Shown here piece by piece: positions 1-6,119 of a DNA stretch of 7,285 bases (positions are counted from its first letter, which is position 1; each line of letters opens with the position of its first letter). Source of the DNA: Robiginitomaculum sp. (GTDB lineage: Bacteria > Pseudomonadota > Alphaproteobacteria > Caulobacterales > Maricaulaceae); contig JAESQI010000040.1 of assembly GCA_016765255.1 (NCBI GenBank), positions 2,853 to 10,137 on the forward strand, given 5' to 3'. Under the pieces are notes generated by a model. It saw only the letters and a list, made by a program, of their open reading frames with translations. It searched no databases and was not told the DNA's origin. Both the position numbers and the translations under genes were made by a program.

Positions 1-2079
1 GGCAGACGTCGGGCCAGAAACGAAGCTGTAGCAGCCGCTAGAGAAGCCGTAACGCAAGGTGAACCTACTAAAGAACTGAAGACTACAGGGTTTTTTACCC
101 GACTGAAAAATAAAGCGCAGGATAGCAAAACTGCATTCTCTTCTATGCATAACGGGTGGGATGAAATATTAGATATCGTATTTAACAAAAAGGGTGTGAA
201 CGCTACAAGGCTAATTGAAAGCTTGCGCATCACTAAAGAAATACAAAAAACTAAGGGAGTAGTGATCCAGTGGGAACAGGATATGATCGATATCGGTTTA
301 AAAGCTTTTGATCTTGACGGCCAAGGGCAATTAATGGAAAAGCATATTGATGACGCTAAACGTACAGATTTTGGTTTATTTGAAAATATTAGGGGTGAAA
401 CAATACGCCTAGAATATAGTAGAGCTGAAATTCGTAAGCTATGGATGGAGAAGCAAGACCCCACTATCGCTGACGTGATTAACGATGAAAATGGAATGGC
501 CTTTACTGACGAGATGGAGCGGTCACTCTTTGACACTATGACCCCGCAAGACCAAGACTACGTTGATAGGCAACTTGCACTGTATCGAAGAGTATATTCA
601 AAAATTAACACAGTATACCGTAAATTATACGGGATTAACTTGCCCTTTAATGAAAACTATAGTCCGATACAAAGAGACAAAGGGGACGTACCCACAGACA
701 ACAGTGCAGATAGTTTTGGGTCTGACCGGATTATAACGGATGAACAAGAGTTTAGACGTTCTCTGCCTAAGCAGATTAAAGAGCGTAGCAAAAATATTAT
801 ACCCCTTCTTCGCCGCAGTGATGTGGGGTCTATGCATAGATATCTGCACGACATGGCGTGGTTTGTTGAAACTACTGAAAAAGTTTTATTTATGAAATCT
901 GTTTTCGATAGTCAAACCCTACGAAAAGATATTAAGGCCCAACATGGGAATTCTATGGTGAGAACTATTGACGGTTTTTTACGAGACTTTGGAACCGGGT
1001 ATCCTACGAGCGGGGTTGTGGGTGAAATGATATTTGGGAATTTCAATCGTTTATTCTCCTCTTCTGTCTTAGCTTTAAAAGCCACTATCGGCACGAAACA
1101 ACTTGTGTCGTGGTTTGCTATGGCCGATAATGTGCCAGCTTTAGATTTTCTTGCATCTCATGCTGATTTCTTTAAAAGCCCAAAAAGAGCTAAAGAGATT
1201 GTTAAATTTTTATTTGAGAATTCTCCTACTTTGCAAAAACGTGGATCATCCCTTGATTTTGAATTGGCTAAAGTTGGTTCTCTATCCGAACCCGTGTTTA
1301 GATGGAAGAAGCAAGAAAAATGGGAGAAGGTAAAATTTGCGTTCATTCACTACGGTGATAGATTTCCTATCTATGCCGGGGGGTGGGCAGTATATAAACA
1401 CGCTCGAAAACAAGGTAAGTCTAAAGAGCAGGCGATACAAGCTTTTGAAGATGCTCTTAGTACTACACAGCAATCCGTGGATATTGACAAATTATCTTCT
1501 TTGCAACGCTCAGGCCCAATGGGGAGAACTTTAACGATGTTCATGACGGCTCGAATGGCTTTGCTACGTGGGGAACTTCGAGCTTTCCGTCAATTTAAAC
1601 GAGGCAAAATTAACGCTAGGGAATTTGGAAAACGTATAGCTTACTACCATTTTGTAATGCCTATGTTTATCCAGTATATCGCTAGTGGATTTGAGTGGGA
1701 ACCAGATCGGCAATTAATTGCTGGGCTTTTAGGTCAGATTAATTCCCTTGTAATTATTGGGGATGTTTTAACGTTGGCCGCAACTGCTACATTTGGAGAA
1801 GAAAAGTTTTTTAAAGCGGCTAGTGATATACCTATAGCTGACTTCTTTACCGAAGCCCTTAAAGGGGTTAAAGATATGTTCAAGGCTGATGACGCAGAGG
1901 ATTATCTAGAGGCTATGATAGAGCTAGGGGGCGTAGCAGGCCAATTAGCAGGACAGCCCGTGGATCAAGTAGGCAACATTATAGGCGGGGTTAGTGATGT
2001 CGTAGAAGGCGACGTAGAACAAGGACTTAAGAGGATTTACGGCTTTTCCAAGAAAGTAGCTGAAGAGAGTTCTCGCTAG
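1..2079 (+). CDS. C-terminal part of a large phage protein, probably a polyvalent / ejected internal virion protein (5' partial)
   Basis: Frame 1 is open from base 1 to the TAG at 2077-2079, giving 692 visible residues. The first in-frame ATG (145) has no Shine-Dalgarno sequence before it, and the 48 codons upstream are open with no ATG, GTG or TTG, so the real start lies left of the window. The early visible part is charged and helical. It includes the run 'YGINLPFNENYSPIQRD' (about 625-675), a pattern I associate with phage large polyvalent proteins. A 'GRTLTMFMTARMALLRGEL' stretch (about 1522-1578) and a hydrophobic segment (about 1711-1794, LIAGLLGQ...VIIGDVLTLAA) follow, then an acidic, glycine-rich C-terminus. 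No catalytic motif is recognisable here. Its place directly before the fibre gene matches T7 gene 16, whose product is ejected into the host. Role as an ejected or internal virion protein is inferred from position and general character. Phage origin is well supported; exact function is not. Confidence 0.7.
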   Translation, partial: GRRRARNEAVAAAREAVTQGEPTKELKTTGFFTRLKNKAQDSKTAFSSMHNGWDEILDIVFNKKGVNATRLIESLRITKEIQKTKGVVIQWEQDMIDIGLKAFDLDGQGQLMEKHIDDAKRTDFGLFENIRGETIRLEYSRAEIRKLWMEKQDPTIADVINDENGMAFTDEMERSLFDTMTPQDQDYVDRQLALYRRVYSKINTVYRKLYGINLPFNENYSPIQRDKGDVPTDNSADSFGSDRIITDEQEFRRSLPKQIKERSKNIIPLLRRSDVGSMHRYLHDMAWFVETTEKVLFMKSVFDSQTLRKDIKAQHGNSMVRTIDGFLRDFGTGYPTSGVVGEMIFGNFNRLFSSSVLALKATIGTKQLVSWFAMADNVPALDFLASHADFFKSPKRAKEIVKFLFENSPTLQKRGSSLDFELAKVGSLSEPVFRWKKQEKWEKVKFAFIHYGDRFPIYAGGWAVYKHARKQGKSKEQAIQAFEDALSTTQQSVDIDKLSSLQRSGPMGRTLTMFMTARMALLRGELRAFRQFKRGKINAREFGKRIAYYHFVMPMFIQYIASGFEWEPDRQLIAGLLGQINSLVIIGDVLTLAATATFGEEKFFKAASDIPIADFFTEALKGVKDMFKADDAEDYLEAMIELGGVAGQLAGQPVDQVGNIIGGVSDVVEGDVEQGLKRIYGFSKKVAEESSR

Positions 2080-2093
2080 AATTTGCAATATTC

Positions 2094-2109
2094 GGTATCA
2101 CGTGATACC
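2094..2109. repeat. Perfect 16-bp palindrome in the gap before the tailspike gene
   Basis: GGTATCACGTGATACC reads the same on both strands. It lies 15 bases after the stop of the upstream gene and 26 bases before the spike ATG. Outer bases TATTC (2089-2093) and GAATA (2117-2121) are also complementary, so a longer imperfect structure is possible. As RNA it could form a 6-bp stem with an ACGT loop. No U-run follows, so it does not look like an intrinsic terminator. It could be a dimeric-protein operator, an RNA processing site, or a chance palindrome. Confidence 0.5.
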
Positions 2110-2135
2110 ATACGCAGAATACATAGGATGACAAG

Positions 2136-5100
2136 ATGACTGTAGATACTGAAGTTAAAAAAACTAGTGCGTTGGGCAATGGCGCTGCAACAATATTTTC
2201 ATTCGACCCTATTGTTATTTTTAACTCAACGGATCTCCTAGTAGTTACCACCGTGATTGCAACGGGGGTAGAAACGGTACGAACTGAAGGTACAGGCGCG
2301 AATAACTGGTCTTTGGGTATAACTACGTTTCCGGCCACAGGTTCTATTACTTATCCTGCCGATCAAATAATTCCTCTCCCCTCTACAGAAAGAATTACTA
2401 TAAAAAGAGTATTACCTTTGACCCAGCTAACTGATTTACAAAACCAAGGCGGTTATTTTGCGGATACTCAAGAAACAGCGTTCGATAAGGGCATTATGAT
2501 TTCTTTGCAGCAAGAAGAAGAAATAGGCCGTTCACTCAAAATGCCTGTTAGCGATACTGTCGCGCTTACCGCTCTCCCCGGCGTGGCTGGTAGGACCAGC
2601 AAAATCCTCGGGTTTGATACACTAGGTCAGCCTGTGGCAGTTGAGAACAATGCCAGTGGATCAGCAGTTACCGCTTTAGGTTCTACCACTTCTATTCTTC
2701 TGTCTGAGCGTTTTTCTTACTTCCCCAACGTGAAGAACCATGGAGCGCTCGGGGATGGGGTCGCTGACGATACAGCAGCGTTCCAAGCCACTATCGACAG
2801 TATTACAGACGGGGATGATGTTATCATTGAGGTGCCAAAGCCTACGGCCACCTATAAGTTGGATAGCGCTCTTGTGTTGGGTACACGACAAGTCACGTGG
2901 TTCGAGACAGAAGGTGTAGCTTACTCGGGCACTTCCGGGCTGGCGGGGCTAGGGGGCACGCGCTTCTTTGGGACTAAATCAACTTCGACCGGAACAGATA
3001 CCGCTCGGCTATTAGCTGATCATTTAGCGGATTTTCTCAGCGTTAAGGACTTCGGCGCAGTAGGCGACGGTATACACGATGACACCACCAAGATCCAAGC
3101 CGCTATCGATGCCAACCCCGGAGGACTGTATTTTCCCCCCGGTATCTATATTGTTTCCTCGGCTCTTTTGGTCGCGGATACTACCGATTGTCGGCGCTTC
3201 TTCGGGCCTGTAGCTGTAGGTCGCGGCAATCAATCAGACCAAGTTCTGGTTGCTCAAGTTGCTGGCGATACGGCGGGCAATTACGCTATGAAAATTGAGC
3301 AAGCTGGGGTCACGATACATACACTCAATTTTGCTCATAAGCAGCTCGCTATTGACTATGACGCACAGACAGTGAATTTCACCGCTGGGCAAGTGCTGAC
3401 TGGGGCTACCAGCGGCGCAACCTGTACTATTCTGTCAGACACAGACGCGGGCGCTACAGGTACATTGCTTGTTAAGAATATCATTGGCACTTTCGTCAAT
3501 AACGAAATCATAACCGACGCTCTGACTGGATCGGCCACTTTAGCAGAACGCGCTAGTGTGGCAGTTACGCTTGAAGACCGCGAAGACCCAGAGACATTGA
3601 TCTTCGCCAAACGTTCGGCTTCGGCAGAAGACGTTGATTTGACTGTGATCGGCTGTGAATTCAATGATTTCACTTCCGCGATTAATGTAATTGGCCGGGG
3701 CTGTAATATCTTCGAGTGCATCTTTCAATCGGGTAATGTCGGGATTGAACTTGAATTCGATTTTACTCAAGTTGGTGTCGATTTAGTTGAACTTGGCCAA
3801 GGGCCAGATGATGCATGGCGGTCTACATGGATCAGGGATAACCGCTTTCACTCAATCGACCAAACCTGTATTAGCAACTTGGGGACTAATCATCAACTCA
3901 TAAATGGGTTGCAAATCTTAGATAATCACACAGACCAAAATTGTAACCACTTCTTCCAAGGTTCTGCGCGACACGCTCTGTTTAACGGCAACTTTCTCCT
4001 TGGTTGCTCAGGTTTTCCGTTCTTTTTCCAAGCTGATACTACAGGAAGGATTAGAAATGTTGATATTGTAGGCAACTTTATTCAAGGCTGGCATACTGCT
4101 GGAGCGCTACCGGGCTTTGGTTCTCATACTCTCGCCGCTGGCATTGCTGACCGCTCAGATTTAGGCATCTTTGTAGATGCTGATGTCGATGTTTTGAATA
4201 TCGCTGGCAATATGTTTGGCTACTTCAATCAAGGAGCGATTAAGTTTACGGACCAAGTAGCTCAGAATGTAAACATCAACAATAATACATTTAAGGAAAT
4301 CAATCTAGAACGAACACTTACCTATGGTACTCAGACGGGCAACTTCACGGTTGGCTTAACTATTACTGGCGGGACCAGCGGAGCGACCGCTGTAATTGTC
4401 GAAGATCAAGATGATGGCCCTACTGGTACGCTTGTGTTAAAGGCGATTTCAGCAACCCAATTTCAAAATGGGGAAATCATCACCGACACTAGCACTGGGT
4501 CGGCCACCACTACAGCGCTTGTTGTTACCTCCCCAGTCATAGATACGGCTACGGGGGGTTCTATGACAAATGTATCTATCTGCCACAATAATATCCAATG
4601 GGAATCTCCTTCTGATTTCTTCATTGGGGCATCAGCGTCCATAGCCAATGAAACAGTGTTTGGTAACGTATTTAATGTTCAACCCGTCATAGGCATCGGG
4701 CCAAGTGGGATGCAGTTCTCTTTTGTAGATAGCTCGGGCAATATGCTATTTAACAAGACCACCAACGGCAATGAAAACGCTGGCGCTGTAATTACGCAGG
4801 ATGGTCAAATTATTACCACTCGTGATGGTAACGCGGGGTTAAACGTCAACCGTTTAACTAGTGATGGTACCCTCGTATTCTTTCTTCAAGATAGTGTGGT
4901 TGAAGGAAGTATTTCTGTGGCGGGCACCACCGTTAGTTATAACGCTTTCATGGGGGCGCATTACACCGAAATGACGGAGAGCACGCCGCCATTAGGTAGC
5001 ATAATGGAAGTTGCTCCGGGTATGGTTGTGCGAAGACACGCTAGGCAAAATCGGCTCCCTCGGTGTAAGCTGTCGAATACTGTCGCTTCAAAAGCTGTAT

Positions 5101-5387
5101 ATGGCGTGTATCTGCGCGAAGATGACGATGAAGAGGCCGATAATCCTAATCCTGGTGGGGGTATTAAAGGGCATTATGTAGCCGCTTTGGGCGCTGGGTG
5201 GGTGCGGGTCGCCCCCGGCTCTGTGGCCATCGGTGATCTAATTGAAAGCGCGGGCAATGGCATTGGTCGAGTGCAAGCGGATGACATAATCCGTAGTTCT
5301 ACTGTAGGGAAAATCATCTCTCTAACCCCCAAAAATACAGAGCCGGGGGGCGTGCGACTATTACCGTGTGTCCTTATGTGCGGCTGA
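2136..5387 (+). CDS. Tail fibre / tailspike protein with T7-fibre-like head and pectate-lyase-type beta-helix
   Basis: A 1083-residue receptor-binding protein, probably trimeric. The start is fixed by AGGA (2125-2128) 7 bases before the ATG. Residues 1-137 resemble the virion-attachment domain of T7 gp17-type fibres: a GNG..T.FSF opening, ITIKRVLPLTQLTDL (87-101), then ADTQE.AFDK and a helix ending RSLKMP (109-137). Two pectate-lyase-superfamily N-caps follow, VKNHGALGDGVADDT (199-213) and VKDFGAVGDGIHDDT (303-317), each leading into a helix of QATID/QAAID type. Residues about 380-850 look like a right-handed parallel beta-helix with repeated N.F and G.N.F coils. It is interrupted by two related modules at 413-470 and 735-793. 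Residues 850-1083 form a distinct C-terminal module (VSYNAFMGAH, AALGAGWVRV) with an acidic loop, DDDEE (996-1000). Such spikes bind and often cleave host surface polysaccharide; enzymatic activity is inferred from the fold and no catalytic residues can be assigned. The small lysis genes follow 33 bases downstream. Confidence 0.9.
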   Translation: MTVDTEVKKTSALGNGAATIFSFDPIVIFNSTDLLVVTTVIATGVETVRTEGTGANNWSLGITTFPATGSITYPADQIIPLPSTERITIKRVLPLTQLTDLQNQGGYFADTQETAFDKGIMISLQQEEEIGRSLKMPVSDTVALTALPGVAGRTSKILGFDTLGQPVAVENNASGSAVTALGSTTSILLSERFSYFPNVKNHGALGDGVADDTAAFQATIDSITDGDDVIIEVPKPTATYKLDSALVLGTRQVTWFETEGVAYSGTSGLAGLGGTRFFGTKSTSTGTDTARLLADHLADFLSVKDFGAVGDGIHDDTTKIQAAIDANPGGLYFPPGIYIVSSALLVADTTDCRRFFGPVAVGRGNQSDQVLVAQVAGDTAGNYAMKIEQAGVTIHTLNFAHKQLAIDYDAQTVNFTAGQVLTGATSGATCTILSDTDAGATGTLLVKNIIGTFVNNEIITDALTGSATLAERASVAVTLEDREDPETLIFAKRSASAEDVDLTVIGCEFNDFTSAINVIGRGCNIFECIFQSGNVGIELEFDFTQVGVDLVELGQGPDDAWRSTWIRDNRFHSIDQTCISNLGTNHQLINGLQILDNHTDQNCNHFFQGSARHALFNGNFLLGCSGFPFFFQADTTGRIRNVDIVGNFIQGWHTAGALPGFGSHTLAAGIADRSDLGIFVDADVDVLNIAGNMFGYFNQGAIKFTDQVAQNVNINNNTFKEINLERTLTYGTQTGNFTVGLTITGGTSGATAVIVEDQDDGPTGTLVLKAISATQFQNGEIITDTSTGSATTTALVVTSPVIDTATGGSMTNVSICHNNIQWESPSDFFIGASASIANETVFGNVFNVQPVIGIGPSGMQFSFVDSSGNMLFNKTTNGNENAGAVITQDGQIITTRDGNAGLNVNRLTSDGTLVFFLQDSVVEGSISVAGTTVSYNAFMGAHYTEMTESTPPLGSIMEVAPGMVVRRHARQNRLPRCKLSNTVASKAVYGVYLREDDDEEADNPNPGGGIKGHYVAALGAGWVRVAPGSVAIGDLIESAGNGIGRVQADDIIRSSTVGKIISLTPKNTEPGGVRLLPCVLMCG
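3372..3545 (+). repeat. Inserted beta module, copy A (spike residues 413-470)
   Basis: This stretch encodes N-F-T-x-G, then TGATSGAT (422-429), TGTLLVK (441-447), F-x-N-x-EIITD (453-461) and TGSAT (464-468). It matches copy B at 34 of about 58 aligned positions by hand count. It interrupts the spike between beta-helix-like coils. I have seen the G.TSGAT / TGTL / F..GE.IT pattern in other phage structural proteins, but cannot name a formal domain for it. Confidence 0.75.
4338..4514 (+). repeat. Inserted beta module, copy B (spike residues 735-793)
   Basis: Second copy of the module: N-F-T-x-G, TGGTSGAT (744-751), TGTLVLK (763-769), F-x-NGEIITD (776-784), TGSAT (787-791), with one residue inserted (Q775) relative to copy A. 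Codons differ from copy A at many synonymous positions, so this is not a recent DNA duplication. It sits directly after an AT-rich beta-helix stretch (NVNINNNTFKEINLE, 711-725). Confidence 0.75.
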
Positions 5388-5420
5388 GAAAGCAGATAAT
5401 AAAAAAAACAGGAGCAAACA

Positions 5421-5666
5421 ATGGCTAAAGATCCAGAAATATTGAACGCTATACTCAGTCTTGGGAAAGACATAGGAGATATAAAAGGAGATATGGGGGA
5501 GGTAAAAGCTAGCGTAATTACGCTTTTGAAACATAAGTCTGACCAAGAAAAACGAGTGAGGATCTTAGAGTATAACGCATACGCAAAGAAGGGAGCGATA
5601 GCTCTATTCGTTTTTGTGTTGGGGTCTGCTGCTAGCTGGCTCGGGCTTCATTTTGGCGGTAAATAA
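5421..5666 (+). CDS. Small coiled-coil, single-membrane-segment protein; probable holin or lysis accessory protein
   Basis: An 81-residue protein, with AGGAG (5410-5414) 6 bases before the ATG. Residues 1-50 are hydrophilic with heptad-like spacing (ILNAILSLGKDIGDIKGDM, then VKASVITLLKHK), suggesting a short coiled coil. Residues about 57-77 form one membrane-spanning segment rich in Ala, Leu, Phe and Gly, preceded by KK and ending in GGK. No N-terminal signal is seen. This soluble helix plus C-terminal anchor recalls XhlA-type haemolysin/holin-associated proteins. The place, between the fibre gene and the endolysin gene, is that of T7 holin gene 17.5. Its stop lies 12 bases before the hydrolase start, so the two are almost certainly co-transcribed. 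Holin function is inferred from size, topology and neighbours; it could instead be a tail-associated membrane protein. No spanin-like partner is visible. Confidence 0.75.
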   Translation: MAKDPEILNAILSLGKDIGDIKGDMGEVKASVITLLKHKSDQEKRVRILEYNAYAKKGAIALFVFVLGSAASWLGLHFGGK

Positions 5667-5671
5667 GGGAG
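5665..5671 (+). promoter_or_regulatory. Ribosome binding site of the SleB-type hydrolase, overlapping the upstream stop codon
   Basis: AAGGGAG lies 7 bases before the ATG at 5679. Its first two bases are the last two of the TAA (5664-5666) that ends the membrane-protein gene. Ribosomes ending there would uncover or directly re-use the site, so translational coupling of the two lysis genes is likely (inference). Confidence 0.7.
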
Positions 5672-5678
5672 TAATCTT

Positions 5679-6119
5679 ATGTATAGTAAATCTTTTTCTG
5701 CGACAGACTTAGACACCGCTACCCGCACAGTATGGGGGGAAGCAAGAGGAGAAGGGGAAGCGGGTAGGAGGGCTGTTGCTTGGGTCATCCGAAATAGGTC
5801 TGAGATAGATCTGTGGGAAGACGGCAAAGCAGATTGGTGGGGCGAAACTTTGTCGGAAGTCTGTCTTAAGAAGTACCAGTTTTCTTGCTGGAACTCTAAA
5901 GATCCCAACCTTAATAAACTAAAGAAACTATCGAGAACAGACAATGAATACAAATTAATACTGTCGATAGTTTCTGAAGTTTTACTTTCTCCGGTGGTCG
6001 AAGATCCTACCAGCGGGGCCACGCACTACCACGTCAAAGGGTTATCAGTTCTGTGGGCTAAAGCCGGAAGATGGACGGCCAACGTAGGCAACCACGTTTT
6101 CTATTCGGATATCCGTTAA
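5679..6119 (+). CDS. SleB-type cell-wall hydrolase (Hydrolase_2 family), probable endolysin
   Basis: A 146-residue protein that covers the SleB/Hydrolase_2 catalytic domain almost exactly. Motifs in order are TVWGEARGEGEAGRRAVAWV (17-36), whose Glu21 matches the conserved glutamate taken to be the catalytic acid; VCLKKYQFSCW (61-71); DPTSGATHYH (109-118); and VGNHVFY (136-142). Family members cleave the glycan strands of peptidoglycan, and phage versions act as endolysins. No signal peptide or membrane segment is present and there is no added cell-wall-binding domain, so export would depend on a holin, plausibly the product just upstream. A tail-associated entry lysin is less likely given the gene order. 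The stop TAA (6117-6119) overlaps the stop of the convergent gene. A 12-bp inverted repeat lies within the coding region at 5923-5975. Confidence 0.92.
   Translation: MYSKSFSATDLDTATRTVWGEARGEGEAGRRAVAWVIRNRSEIDLWEDGKADWWGETLSEVCLKKYQFSCWNSKDPNLNKLKKLSRTDNEYKLILSIVSEVLLSPVVEDPTSGATHYHVKGLSVLWAKAGRWTANVGNHVFYSDIR
5923..5975. repeat. 12-bp inverted repeat inside the hydrolase gene; possible weak terminator or RNA processing hairpin for the leftward transcript
   Basis: AGAAACTATCGA (5923-5934) is exactly complementary to TCGATAGTTTCT (5964-5975). Beyond a GAA bulge, CAG (5938-5940) pairs with CTG (5961-5963), giving a possible 15-bp stem around a 20-base loop. On the - strand the stem is followed by a T-rich tract (TTAGTTTATT), about 140 bases past the stop of the leftward gene. 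The stem is AT-rich and the loop large, so any terminator activity would be weak. Function is inferred, not shown. Confidence 0.4.
6116..6119. other. Overlapping stop codons of two convergent genes
   Basis: The palindrome TTAA supplies TAA to the rightward hydrolase (6117-6119) and TAA to the leftward DUF6378-type gene (6118-6116). The coding regions thus overlap tail to tail by 4 bases, leaving no intergenic space for a terminator. Confidence 0.9.

Noticed and set aside
145..147. ATG at 145 as the true start of the first gene
   Set aside because: No ribosome binding site precedes it and the frame stays open to base 1 with plausible coding sequence, so the gene is truncated by the window edge.
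2027..2338. 103-codon - strand open frame spanning the palindrome gap
   Set aside because: It overlaps the end of one strong gene and the head of the next, and its product has no recognisable domain.
3356..3721. 121-codon open frame on the - strand inside the spike gene
   Set aside because: It is fully antisense to a well-supported coding region, covers the repeat module, and its product has no recognisable domain; a shadow of the GC-rich codons opposite.
5326..5350. CCCCC ... GGGGGG stem near the end of the spike gene, as a terminator
   Set aside because: It lies inside coding sequence and no U-run follows on either strand; the membrane-protein gene downstream has its own ribosome binding site and is likely co-transcribed.
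5648..6022. 124-codon open frame on the - strand opposite the SleB-type hydrolase
   Set aside because: The + strand carries clear family motifs over the same bases, and the antisense product is low-complexity Ser/Leu-rich with no motif.
6106..6115. Palindrome CGGATATCCG just before the convergent stops, as a terminator
   Set aside because: The stem would be only 3 bp around a 4-base loop, with no T-run on either strand.
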